Positions 8,970-17,137 of a DNA stretch of 64,000 nucleotides are shown here, one piece after another (the stretch's first letter is position 1; the number at the start of each line of letters is the position of its first letter). This stretch comes from Fictibacillus phosphorivorans (GTDB taxonomy: Bacteria; Bacillota; Bacilli; Bacillales; Fictibacillaceae). The stretch lies in NCBI RefSeq assembly GCF_007673525.1, contig NZ_VDZU01000001.1, positions 1,116,001 to 1,180,000 of the forward strand. Direction: 5' to 3'. Below the pieces are notes generated by a model. It saw only the letters and a list, made by a program, of their open reading frames with translations, was not told where the DNA came from and did not search any database. The position numbers and the translations under genes were made by a program.

Positions 8970-9188
8970 TTAAGATACTTTTACTTTTTTGCCTGTTGTT
9001 TCCCACATACCTCGGGCAGGACTTGTTACTAAATTGTTATAAGAGAGGACGTTAAGATCTCTCTGGATGGTACGCTGCGTAGTTCCAAATTCTTCAACTA
9101 GTTCTCGTGTTGTTACAGTACCTTTCTTGCGAATAAACAAATACAGGGCTTTCACACGATTCAACATTCTGTCAGTTGAAGGACTCAA
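8970..9188 (-). CDS. ytzE: YtzE, small DeoR-type DNA-binding protein
   Basis: A 72-residue protein that is only a DeoR-type winged helix-turn-helix (RKKGTVTTRELVEEFGTTQR, then TIQRDLNVLS). It lacks the sugar-phosphate-sensing domain of full DeoR regulators, as does the B. subtilis homologue, so effector and targets are unknown. The TTG start is supported by AAGGAGTGG just upstream. An extended -10 (TGGTATCAT on the minus strand near 9230) may drive it. A strong terminator isolates it from the RNA encoded upstream on the same strand. Confidence 0.85.
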   Translation of the reverse strand: MSPSTDRMLNRVKALYLFIRKKGTVTTRELVEEFGTTQRTIQRDLNVLSYNNLVTSPARGMWETTGKKVKVS

Positions 9189-9307
9189 AAAACCACTCCT
9201 TGTTATTTAGATAGTTGTTAACACACTATATGATACCAGTTTAAAGTTAATGAAATATGAACGTTGTATTACATTCTTTTTAATTCTTAAGACCCACCCT
9301 TTTTTAT

Positions 9308-9482
9308 AAAAAAAAGCGAAGAATCCGTATCGGTTCTCCGCTGCGTCAGCCATTAGATGTAGTAATAACGTTCAAAAAGATGTCTGTGCGGCTAGGCAGC
9401 AAAACCTCATAACGAACATATGATCCTTAATATAAAGATATAGAGGAAAACTGTCAGTTAACCAACACTACACCTCCTATTT
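9308..9482 (-). ncRNA. Candidate small non-coding RNA
   Basis: The minus strand carries a near-consensus sigma-A promoter (9489-9516), a predicted start near 9482 and a terminator: GCGGAGAACC (9341-9332) pairs with GGATTCTTCGC (9326-9316) and is followed by eight T. Near the 5' end is AGGAGGTG (9478-9471) with no normal gene after it. ACTACACCT (9467-9475, plus strand) can pair with the RNA segment 9355-9363 over nine base pairs, which would mask that SD. It does not match 6S, tmRNA, SRP, RNase P, T-box or SAM patterns I can recognise. It contains a 15-codon reading frame (9372-9419). Confidence 0.5.
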
Positions 9483-9488
9483 GGCACC

Positions 9489-9516
9489 ATTATACACTAA
9501 ATTATTTATATGTCAA
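9489..9516 (-). promoter_or_regulatory. Sigma-A promoter of the small RNA
   Basis: On the minus strand, perfect TTGACA (9516-9511) and perfect TATAAT (9494-9489) are separated by 16 bases. This is the closest match to consensus in the window. Confidence 0.75.
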
Positions 9517-9615
9517 TATCCCGATATTCCTGAGAAAGCGAAACCATCTAACCATTTTAATGGGAATAAGGTACAATAATAAGGTTATTAAAAAAATTAT
9601 GTAAGGAGCGATGAG

Positions 9616-10623
9616 GTGTATATTTTACAAAAGCTGATGAATAGACTTATCGTTATAAATAAGTTTGGAATTTTTTCATTTACCTTTTTTGTCGTTATTT
9701 TTTCGTCAGTTGTTATGCATCTTTTAGAACCAAAAACATTCCCTAACTGGTTTGATGCCCTATGGTATGTTATGACTACCGTTACCACGGTCGGTTATGG
9801 CGATTATTATCCGGTATCCACAGCAGGAAGAATCTATGCGATTTTCATCTTCTTGATCGGTATCGGTATTGCTGGTCTGGCTATTGGAAAACTGGTAGAA
9901 GCATTAGGTGCTCACCGTAAACGAAAGGAGGAAGGGAGATTGACTTTTAAAGGAAGAAATCATTTCGTAATTATAGGATGGTCTGAGAAAGCAAAATATG
10001 CTGTTAGTGAAATTACAGAAACACATCCCAACTTAGAAGTCGTTCTCATTGATAATCTGTCTGTAACACCGATTACGCATCAGAATGTTCACTATATTCA
10101 AGGAGATCCATCAATAGAAGAAACGCTCGTTCAGGCAAATTTGAAGGAAGCAAAATCTGTACTAGTGTTTTCGGATGATTCGATTCATGATTCAGCACTT
10201 GCTGATGGAAAAACACTCTTGATCGTAACTTCCGTAGAACGTTTAACTCCTCACATACATAGTACGGTAGAGATAAAAAAAGAAGAGCATATTAAAAACT
10301 TTAGGCATGCTAAAGTAGATGAGTTTGTCTTAAGTCATGAAACAGTTTCACGTATGGCTGTAAGGTCTGCATTCTCTAAAGGAATTACAGAGATATACAC
10401 ACAACTTCTTTCTCATAAAGAAGGAGAAAATTTGTTTGAAGTTGGTAAACGAGCCGAATGGGTAACATATAAAGACGCTTTTGACAGTTTGTTGCAGCAA
10501 GGTGCTACACTAATAGCAGATGGCAACGATCTTTCGATAAACAAAAAATTAAACGATTCGATTCCTGATGATGCACGCCTCTATATCATCTGCAGCAAAG
10601 ATGTATACGAGTCGATCATATAA
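9616..10623 (+). CDS. Two-TM potassium channel with RCK/TrkA-N domain
   Basis: A 335-residue protein. TM1 (about 18-38), pore helix and selectivity filter TVGYGD (58-63), TM2 (about 72-95), then a cytoplasmic Rossmann (RCK/TrkA-N) domain beginning GRNHFVIIGWSEKA, where GWSE replaces the classical GxGxxG as in YugO- and MthK-like channels. The C-terminal third is a divergent RCK_C-like region. It should form a tetrameric K+ channel gated by a ligand at the RCK ring. The GTG start is seven bases after AAGGAG. The PepV gene follows closely. Confidence 0.9.
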   Translation: MYILQKLMNRLIVINKFGIFSFTFFVVIFSSVVMHLLEPKTFPNWFDALWYVMTTVTTVGYGDYYPVSTAGRIYAIFIFLIGIGIAGLAIGKLVEALGAHRKRKEEGRLTFKGRNHFVIIGWSEKAKYAVSEITETHPNLEVVLIDNLSVTPITHQNVHYIQGDPSIEETLVQANLKEAKSVLVFSDDSIHDSALADGKTLLIVTSVERLTPHIHSTVEIKKEEHIKNFRHAKVDEFVLSHETVSRMAVRSAFSKGITEIYTQLLSHKEGENLFEVGKRAEWVTYKDAFDSLLQQGATLIADGNDLSINKKLNDSIPDDARLYIICSKDVYESII

Positions 10624-10676
10624 CCGTGAGTAATACGATAAGTAAAGAACAAGTTTTTTTGAAAGGATGTAAGAGA

Positions 10677-12083
10677 ATGGATCAGATTAATTGGAAAGAA
10701 CAAGTTGAAAAGAGAAAAAAACAGCTTATGGAGGATACAAAAGGTTTATTGCGTATTCCTAGTCTACTTGATGAAGAGAATGCAAAAGCAGGAGCTCCTT
10801 TTGGCCACGAGATAGAAAAAGCTTTAACTTATATGTTGGATCTTGGAAAAGACAGTGGGATGACGGTTAAGAATGTAGACGGATATGCAGGACACATAGA
10901 AATCGGAAATGGAGAAGATATCGTAGGTGTTCTCTGCCATGTTGATGTGGTCCCTCCTGGTGATGGCTGGTCTGTAGATCCTTTTGGAGCTGAAGTAAAG
11001 GACGGAAAGATCTTTGCACGAGGTGCGATCGATGATAAAGGTCCTACAATGGCAGCTTTTTATGGAATGAAGATCATTCAAGAATTAGAGCTTCCGTTAT
11101 CGAAAAGGGTCCGTATGATTATTGGTTGTGATGAAGAGAGCAACTGGCAATGTGTAAGACATTATTTTACGAAAGAAGAGATGCCAGCGATCGGATTTGC
11201 TCCTGATGCAGATTTCCCTATTATCTCTGCTGAAAAAGGAATCTTTGATGTAGAGTTTCGTCTCAAAACCGATCAAGAAAGAGACAAAAACGAACTTCAA
11301 TTACTTTCCTTTACTTCGGGCCAACGTTTAAATATGGTACCAGATTATGCTGAAGCTAAAATTCAAGGAAGCGGTTTAGAGGAAGTACAGCAATTATTTG
11401 AAGCATTCGGACAGAAATCTGGAGTAGAATACGCTGCTCAAATCGAAGGTGATGCTTTAACCCTAAAAGTTAAAGGGAAATCGGCACACGGAAGCACACC
11501 TGAAATGGGTAAAAATGCTGGACTTATATTAGGTGGATATTTAAACACTCTGTCGTTCACTGGAAAGGCTAAATTGTTTCTCAAGTTGTTGGACGAGCTG
11601 ACGGGCGAGTATACAGGTGATAAATTAAATATCGCTGCAGAAGATGAGGCGAGCGGTAAGCTAACGGTTAATGCAGGAGTCCTGTCGTATAGCGGGACAG
11701 AAGGCGGAAAAGTAGGGTTAAACATACGCTATCCGGTTACACATGACAGCAAGAAAATCGAACATACATTATTAACCAGAGCGAAAAAAGATGATTGGTC
11801 GATGAGAATCATCGAAAACAATCCACCAAACTATGTAGAAGAGCATCACCCATTGATTAAAACGCTACAAAAAGTATACGAAGATCAAACAGGCAAAAAA
11901 GGTGAATTGATGGCTATTGGCGGAGGAACTTATGCACGGTCGTTGGAAACAGGAGTTGCTTTCGGTGCACTGTTCCCAGGAAGAGAAGATGTGGCTCACC
12001 AAAAGGATGAGCATATGTTTGTAGAAGATTTACTTCTTGCTTCTGCCATTTATGCACAAGCCATATACGAACTAGCTAAATAG
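10677..12083 (+). CDS. pepV: M20 dipeptidase (PepV/YtjP)
   Basis: A 468-residue metallopeptidase of the M20A PepV group. Zinc-ligand regions are visible: GVLCHVDVVPPGDGW (His-x-Asp), ARGAIDDKGP, and GCDEESNWQCV with the catalytic Glu pair. The inserted lid domain includes KGKSAHGSTPEMGKNAG. It releases amino acids from dipeptides in the cytoplasm. A longer GTG frame starts at 10626, but GAAAGGATG sits nine bases before the ATG at 10677, which fits the usual N-terminus (MDQINWKEQV). Confidence 0.92.
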   Translation: MDQINWKEQVEKRKKQLMEDTKGLLRIPSLLDEENAKAGAPFGHEIEKALTYMLDLGKDSGMTVKNVDGYAGHIEIGNGEDIVGVLCHVDVVPPGDGWSVDPFGAEVKDGKIFARGAIDDKGPTMAAFYGMKIIQELELPLSKRVRMIIGCDEESNWQCVRHYFTKEEMPAIGFAPDADFPIISAEKGIFDVEFRLKTDQERDKNELQLLSFTSGQRLNMVPDYAEAKIQGSGLEEVQQLFEAFGQKSGVEYAAQIEGDALTLKVKGKSAHGSTPEMGKNAGLILGGYLNTLSFTGKAKLFLKLLDELTGEYTGDKLNIAAEDEASGKLTVNAGVLSYSGTEGGKVGLNIRYPVTHDSKKIEHTLLTRAKKDDWSMRIIENNPPNYVEEHHPLIKTLQKVYEDQTGKKGELMAIGGGTYARSLETGVAFGALFPGREDVAHQKDEHMFVEDLLLASAIYAQAIYELAK

Positions 12084-12103
12084 CAAATAAGAGAGGGTAC
12101 ATC

Positions 12104-13285
12104 ATGAATCATTCGTTCGACCAAACCTCTATCAGTCTAAAAGGCTTTTACCTATTAAGTTTTTTTGGTCTAGGGAGTTTATTTCCGTTATTAGGTGTTT
12201 ATTTTAAAGACTCAGTAGGTCTCAGCGGGACAGAAATAGGAACCTTAATGTCCATCAGCCCAGTCGTAATGATTTTTGCTCAACCTCTATGGGGTATCGT
12301 TACAGATTATTCAAGACGTCCAAGGGCCGTTTTAGTATTTTCTTTACTACTAACAGCGTGCTTAGGTTTTAGCATCTATCTGTTTAAATCTTATATTTGG
12401 TTAATTGGAATACTTATCGCTTTTTCGTTCATGCAGAGTGCCTTAGTTCCTGTTTCAGACAGTATTCTTTTAAATTACGTACAAAAAGAGAACAAGCAAT
12501 ATGGAAATTACAGGCTTTTTGGAGCAATTGGATTTGCTATAGCCGTATTTATAGCAGGAAGGCTTGCGGACTCTATAGGTACTCAAGTGATCTTCTATAT
12601 GTTTACTTCTGTTCTTCTTCTTTGTATGTTCTTTGTAATCAAGATGCCAAAAGATAATCAATCGCTCCGAACAGATCTTAGAAAGGGTATTGGACAATTA
12701 GTTAGGATGCCTTCGTATTTAGTTTTCCTTTCTTCTACTTTCTTGGTATTTGGACCTATCTTTGCTAATAATTTTTATTTTGGATTTTACATTCAAGAAA
12801 CAGGCGGAACTTTAGCTGGTGTTGGACTAGCCTTCTTCATCGCAGCAGGAAGTGAAGCACCATTTATGAAGTTTGCAGGACTCACTATAAAAAGGTGGGG
12901 AATGATGCATATTATGGTTTTCGCAGCGTCTGTATCTGCTGTTCGTTGGACGTTTTATTTCTTTGAACCATCGTATCAAATCGTACTGCTGACAACAGTT
13001 GTACAAGGATTTTCAGTTGGTCTGTTCATTCCAGCAGCTATGGATTATGTTCGAACTTATACCCCCGTTGAAGTACGAGCTACAGCTGTTTCCTTATACA
13101 CGGCTGTGGGGAATGGTTTAGGCTCTTGGTTTTGTACGTTCGTAGGCGGTGTGATCTTTGATAAATACACCATCTTTTACACGTATTTATTTTTTGGAGT
13201 TCTATCATTTATAGGGCTGTTCATGGTCTTGATCCTTACAAAGATGGAAGTGCAAGGTCGAATACTGATTCAACGATCTCTGTAA
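12104..13285 (+). CDS. MFS transporter, 12 TM (LacY/nucleoside-symporter-like)
   Basis: A 393-residue membrane protein with about 12 transmembrane helices. The loop GIVTDYSRRPR between TM2 and TM3 and the start (FYLLSFFGLGSLFPLLGVYF) resemble the MFS_1_like group, which includes 3-phenylpropionate- and nucleoside-type permeases. The substrate cannot be predicted. It starts 20 bases after pepV behind GAGAGGG and is probably co-transcribed with it, which would fit import or export of small organic compounds. Confidence 0.85.
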   Translation: MNHSFDQTSISLKGFYLLSFFGLGSLFPLLGVYFKDSVGLSGTEIGTLMSISPVVMIFAQPLWGIVTDYSRRPRAVLVFSLLLTACLGFSIYLFKSYIWLIGILIAFSFMQSALVPVSDSILLNYVQKENKQYGNYRLFGAIGFAIAVFIAGRLADSIGTQVIFYMFTSVLLLCMFFVIKMPKDNQSLRTDLRKGIGQLVRMPSYLVFLSSTFLVFGPIFANNFYFGFYIQETGGTLAGVGLAFFIAAGSEAPFMKFAGLTIKRWGMMHIMVFAASVSAVRWTFYFFEPSYQIVLLTTVVQGFSVGLFIPAAMDYVRTYTPVEVRATAVSLYTAVGNGLGSWFCTFVGGVIFDKYTIFYTYLFFGVLSFIGLFMVLILTKMEVQGRILIQRSL

Positions 13286-13331
13286 AATTCAAAAGTGGGT
13301 ATTTGCTTTTGGCAGTCGTTGATATATATAT

Positions 13332-13358
13332 AAAAGCATCCCGATATTGGGATGCTTT
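13332..13358. terminator. Bidirectional terminator, MFS gene / ytkP
   Basis: AAAGCATCCC pairs with GGGATGCTTT, loop GATATT; T-rich on both sides; convergent genes. Confidence 0.85.
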
Positions 13359-13362
13359 GTCT

Positions 13363-14295
13363 TTATTCAAACTGAAACAGATCACTCGATAGATACCGTT
13401 CTCCTGAATCACACGTTATACAAACTACGATATCGCCTTTTTTGCGCTTCTTTGCAATTTTTAAAGCCGCATAAACAGCAGCTCCTGATGATGGTCCGAC
13501 CAAGATACCTTCTTCTGATGCAAGACGTCTCGTGATCGTATACGCGTCTTCATCGTTTACTTGAACAATTTCATCATAAACACTTTGATTTAAGATGGGT
13601 GGAATGAAACCAGGACTCGTTCCTACAAGCTTGTGTTTCCCAGGTTTACCTCCTGAAAGAACAGGAGACCCTTTAGGTTCTACCACATGTACAGTTAAAT
13701 TCGGAAAAAACGTTTTAAGTTGTTCACCCGTGCCTGTAATTGTCCCTCCAGTACCTGCAGGTGCGATAAAAGCGGTGAAGGGTTTGTTCAACTCTTCAAT
13801 GGCTTCTTTAATCTCAATCGCTGTACTTCCCCTATGTGCATCAGGGTTTGAAGGGTTCTCGAATTGCATGGGCATATAGCTGTTAGGAATTTCTTCGGCA
13901 AGCTCTCGTGCCTTCTTAATCGCTCCAGGCATCTTTTCATCACCAGGAGTTAGTACAACTTTTGCGCCATATGCCTTTAAAAGATTTATTCTTTCTTCTG
14001 TCATCGTATCAGGCATCACAATTATGGAAGAATAACCTCTAGCGGCCGCATTCATAGCGAGTCCGATCCCGGTATTCCCTGAAGTAGGTTCGATAATCGT
14101 AGAACCTTCTTTTAAGAGACCTTTTTGTTCTGCATCAATAATCATATTATAGGCAGCTCGGTCTTTCAGGCTTCGACTAGGATTGTAATACTCTAGTTTC
14201 ACATATACATCGGCTCCCTCTTGATGAGGAAGGCGGTTTAACTTTACGATAGGTGTGTCGCCGATTAAATCTGCAATATTTGTAACAACTCTCAT
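13363..14295 (-). CDS. ytkP: Cysteine synthase-like PLP enzyme (YtkP)
   Basis: A 310-residue fold-type II PLP enzyme of the CysK/CysM family. SLKDRAAYNM holds the PLP lysine, TSGNTGIGLAM binds the substrate carboxylate, and GTGGTITGTGEQLK binds the PLP phosphate. The C-terminus ITCDSGERYLSSDLF is typical of the family. B. subtilis YtkP is a cysteine-synthase homologue whose own role is unclear; O-acetylserine or O-phosphoserine sulfhydrylation is the default guess. The ATG at 14295 is chosen over the frame-extending 14325 because AAGGAGTG lies just before it. Confidence 0.9.
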   Translation of the reverse strand: MRVVTNIADLIGDTPIVKLNRLPHQEGADVYVKLEYYNPSRSLKDRAAYNMIIDAEQKGLLKEGSTIIEPTSGNTGIGLAMNAAARGYSSIIVMPDTMTEERINLLKAYGAKVVLTPGDEKMPGAIKKARELAEEIPNSYMPMQFENPSNPDAHRGSTAIEIKEAIEELNKPFTAFIAPAGTGGTITGTGEQLKTFFPNLTVHVVEPKGSPVLSGGKPGKHKLVGTSPGFIPPILNQSVYDEIVQVNDEDAYTITRRLASEEGILVGPSSGAAVYAALKIAKKRKKGDIVVCITCDSGERYLSSDLFQFE

Positions 14296-14406
14296 AAACT
14301 GCACTCCTTTTTCTTGCTGAATCAATTATAACAAATAAGTCACGTGTGAAAAAAGCAGATGAACGCATGTATTCTTTGATAAAATAAATGAAGGTGTGTG
14401 AGTAAT

Positions 14407-14967
14407 ATGCAAAGACATTATTTTTTGGCAGTCAAGCTTCCTGATGAGGCGAAAACAAAACTTGCCAAAATTTGCAGCCATTTAAAGAACGAACATCAAT
14501 TTAAAACGTGGGTATACCCTGAAGATTTTCACATCACTTTAGCCTTTTTAGGTGTTGCTTCATCAGAGAAGATTGAAAAGCTTCATGAGTTACTAAACGA
14601 AAAAATAATGATTAAAACAGAAAACGTTTTTTCTCTTCAAATAAACCAATTTGGTTTTTTTGGAAACGAACAGCACCCAAGAATTTTCTGGGCAGGTGTT
14701 GAAGATGAACCCTTTTTATATACTCTGCAAAAACAAGTGGCTTATGTATGTGAGAAGGTAGGTTTTCAGCTTGATAAAAGATCTTATGCACCGCATATTA
14801 CGCTTGCACGGAAACATATAGAGTCAGCTCATCATTTGGTGGACTCTCATAAATGGTGGAAACAGTATGGTGAAAACATTCGATTCCATGCAGATCAATT
14901 TGTTCTCTATGAAACGCATATAGAGAAACAGCCGAAATACCATGTTTTACACTCTTATTCGATATAG
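14407..14967 (+). CDS. thpR: RNA 2',3'-cyclic phosphodiesterase ThpR (YtlP)
   Basis: A 186-residue member of the 2H phosphoesterase family. The two catalytic HxT motifs are FHITLAFLG and PHITLARK. The N-terminus RHYFLAVKLPDE and the FFG region are characteristic of ThpR/LigT proteins, which hydrolyse 2',3'-cyclic phosphate RNA ends or join 2'-5' ends in vitro. A GTG at 14398 overlaps the SD (AAGGTG), so the ATG at 14407 is used. It heads a run of yt genes to the lipid kinase, as in B. subtilis. Confidence 0.9.
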   Translation: MQRHYFLAVKLPDEAKTKLAKICSHLKNEHQFKTWVYPEDFHITLAFLGVASSEKIEKLHELLNEKIMIKTENVFSLQINQFGFFGNEQHPRIFWAGVEDEPFLYTLQKQVAYVCEKVGFQLDKRSYAPHITLARKHIESAHHLVDSHKWWKQYGENIRFHADQFVLYETHIEKQPKYHVLHSYSI

Positions 14968-14990
14968 AGAGATGAAAGAGAGGGGATCTA

Positions 14991-15773
14991 ATGGCGCAGC
15001 TTGTTAAATTACTTGATTATGTATCCAGATACGAAAACAATTTATATCACTATCAATCGTTATTTATGCGAATTAAAGAAAATCGATGGAAAGCAGATCA
15101 ACAACAAAACGAAACAGATCATCTCAAACGCACGCATCAAGAATTTCGTGAAAAATTATTTCATCATCAGATGAACTGGGCGACATCGACTGTGAAAGAA
15201 ATCTCAAACTGGGATAAAAAGTATCTACACGATGAGACACTAAAGTTACTCATTCAAGGAATTCCTGATAACTACTTTTTGTTCTATGAACCTGTCATTC
15301 GTGTGAAAAATACAGGTGTGGAACTAAATATTATCTTAGTTGGGCCAACGGAGGTCTGGCTGATTGTTTGGATGAATGGAGAAGGAATTTGGCAAGAAGC
15401 TGATAACAAACGTTTTTGGAAAAATGTTCGACATGAGGATAAAAAAACTGCCTTGAGTCCTTTTATTCGGCTCGAACGTATGCAATCTATAGTACAAGAA
15501 ACTTTGGAACCTTATCAAAAACAGTTGTCTATTAAACCATGCATTGTTGCACCCCAAGCATTCATAGATTTTACGAGTGATTGGAGAAGAGTCAGCTATG
15601 TAGATAAACGCAATTTTAATGAGTGGCATGCCCTTCTGCAGCAAAACCCAGCACCCATTAAAGGTCTGCAATTAAAGTTTGTGTCTGAACTCCTAAAATT
15701 AGGTGTGACAAACTCTCTTTATAGAAAAGATCCGTTATCCAGTGAGTCTGAGTTTCACTTTGAAGGTATTTGA
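14991..15773 (+). CDS. ytlQ: YtlQ-like conserved protein
   Basis: A 260-residue soluble protein of unknown function. The N-terminal 60 residues look like a charged helix; the segment ELNIILVGPTEVWLIVWMNG resembles the core strand pair of NERD-type nuclease-related domains, but the catalytic pattern cannot be confirmed. Position between ThpR and the lipid kinase matches B. subtilis ytlQ. The SD GAGAGGGGAT precedes the ATG. Confidence 0.7.
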   Translation: MAQLVKLLDYVSRYENNLYHYQSLFMRIKENRWKADQQQNETDHLKRTHQEFREKLFHHQMNWATSTVKEISNWDKKYLHDETLKLLIQGIPDNYFLFYEPVIRVKNTGVELNIILVGPTEVWLIVWMNGEGIWQEADNKRFWKNVRHEDKKTALSPFIRLERMQSIVQETLEPYQKQLSIKPCIVAPQAFIDFTSDWRRVSYVDKRNFNEWHALLQQNPAPIKGLQLKFVSELLKLGVTNSLYRKDPLSSESEFHFEGI

Positions 15774-15822
15774 GAGATTTTGTCGAAATACTTTTAAAAA
15801 CATAGATTGAGGACGCACTGGT

Positions 15823-16746
15823 ATGAAAAAATTTTTCTTTATTATTAATGCAAACAACGCTAAAGCAATTCATACATTTAATCAATTAAAAAAAGTAATG
15901 GACGAGGAAGAGATAAGCTATAGAACGTTTTATACGGAGTATAGCGGTCATGCAACAGAAATCGCGAAGAAGATTACATACATAAACAAAGATGATATTA
16001 AAGCTGTTATTGCTGTAGGTGGAGACGGTACGATTCACGAGGTTTTAAACGGCATGCAAGAAAATCAAAGCATACCTTTAGGCTTTATATCTGGAGGATC
16101 TGGCAATGATATCGTCCGGGTCTTAACGAAAGATGTTAAAGGATTAAAGAAACAACTTCTTTATCTGAAACGCAACCGAATAGTTAAGACTGATTCTGGT
16201 AATATTCAACTGGTAGGACGAAGCAATAAAATCCAGTCTTTTATTAGTGCAATCGGTATTGGTTTAGATGGAGAAGTCGCAAAGAGCACAAATGAAGCAG
16301 CATACAAAAAGTACCTGCATAAGCTGAAATTAGGTTCACTTGCATATGTTTTCACATTGTTTAAGGTTCTAAAGTTCTATGTGCCTGATTCTATGGAAGT
16401 AAAAATCGATGGACAAGAATATGTGTTTAATAAGGTCTGGCTTGTAGCTGTGGGTAACATGCCCTATTATGGAGGGGGTATGAAAATTTGTCCATCAGCT
16501 AAGAGTAACGATGGAATCTTAGATGTTTGTGTTGTGCATGATCTATCACTTTTTAAACTCTTGTTGCTCTTTATTTCTGTATTTTGGGGTGGCCACGTAA
16601 ACGTACAAGGAGTTTCACAGTTTAAAGGGAAAGAGATTGAGGTTATTACACGTCGATCTGTAGCGATCCATGCTGATGGTGAGTATAAAGGAACCACTCC
16701 TATTCGTATTAAAGTTCAACCAGGTACGGTTTCGGTTAAAATATAA
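15823..16746 (+). CDS. ytlR: Diacylglycerol kinase-family lipid kinase (YtlR)
   Basis: A 307-residue cytoplasmic protein of the DAGK/YegS/sphingosine-kinase catalytic family. AVIAVGGDGTIHEVLNGM is the conserved GGDGT ATP-binding motif, and FISGGSGNDIVR is the second conserved loop; a C-terminal region with IHADGEYKG follows. Substrate (diacylglycerol or another lipid alcohol) is unknown for YtlR; B. subtilis uses DgkB for soluble DAG kinase activity. The ATG follows a GAGGAC SD. Confidence 0.88.
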   Translation: MKKFFFIINANNAKAIHTFNQLKKVMDEEEISYRTFYTEYSGHATEIAKKITYINKDDIKAVIAVGGDGTIHEVLNGMQENQSIPLGFISGGSGNDIVRVLTKDVKGLKKQLLYLKRNRIVKTDSGNIQLVGRSNKIQSFISAIGIGLDGEVAKSTNEAAYKKYLHKLKLGSLAYVFTLFKVLKFYVPDSMEVKIDGQEYVFNKVWLVAVGNMPYYGGGMKICPSAKSNDGILDVCVVHDLSLFKLLLLFISVFWGGHVNVQGVSQFKGKEIEVITRRSVAIHADGEYKGTTPIRIKVQPGTVSVKI

Positions 16747-16771
16747 ATTCATAAATGAGTGGGGAATAAAA

Positions 16772-16975
16772 ATGAAATGGACAGATTTTTTTAATATTGC
16801 ACTTTTTGCATTCCTATGGGTGATGTTGATCGAAAAGAAGTCTGGTTTAAAAAAATGGATTCTAGATGTAACCAATGAACAGCTAATGATCGGAATTATA
16901 GTACCGATCGTCTTTTATGCGGCAATCGTTATTGCAGGAAGAATCATGAAGAACAAGTATTTAAATGCTGAGTGA
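16772..16975 (+). CDS. Small two-TM membrane protein
   Basis: A 67-residue protein. Residues about 5-20 and 40-58 are hydrophobic (IALFAFLWVMLI and IVPIVFYAAIVIAG), separated by a basic linker; the C-terminus is KNKYLNAE. No family is recognised. The ATG at 16772 has GAGTGGGG upstream, 25 bases after the lipid kinase gene, so it is likely the last gene of that operon. A role near the lipid kinase at the membrane is only a guess. Confidence 0.75.
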   Translation: MKWTDFFNIALFAFLWVMLIEKKSGLKKWILDVTNEQLMIGIIVPIVFYAAIVIAGRIMKNKYLNAE

Positions 16976-17015
16976 AGATAAATAAACTTTTTTTAGTTAT
17001 CTTCGCCAAACGTGT

Positions 17016-17067
17016 GAGGCTGCCTAAAGTAAACCTATCTTACTTTTAGGATGAGTCTCTTTTTTTA
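17016..17067 (+). terminator. Intrinsic terminator before pullulanase gene
   Basis: CCTAAAGTAA (17023-17032) pairs with TTACTTTTAGG (17040-17050), outer GAG/CTC pairs, then a run of T. A weaker stem, GAAGATAA/TTATCTTC, lies just upstream (16974-17004). Confidence 0.75.
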
Positions 17068-17137
17068 TATAAAAAAGGAATAACCAATTCATTTTACGTT
17101 CAATATGATGTAATAGTGATAAAGAGGGGTGAGTTCA

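Larger units (their letters stand above)
9189..9615. other. 427-base gap holding a minus-strand RNA unit
   Basis: No gene of normal size is present. The gap holds the ytzE upstream region (9189-9300), a minus-strand transcription unit of about 175 bases with its own promoter and terminator (9308-9516), and a short A/T-rich stretch before the potassium channel gene. Confidence 0.6.

Noticed and set aside
9308..9482. 6S RNA or tmRNA
   Set aside because: There is no long 5'/3' end-to-end pairing or open central bubble as in 6S, and the length and ends do not fit tmRNA.
15336..15671. 111-codon minus-strand frame in ytlQ
   Set aside because: No SD, no promoter or terminator, and typical shadow composition.
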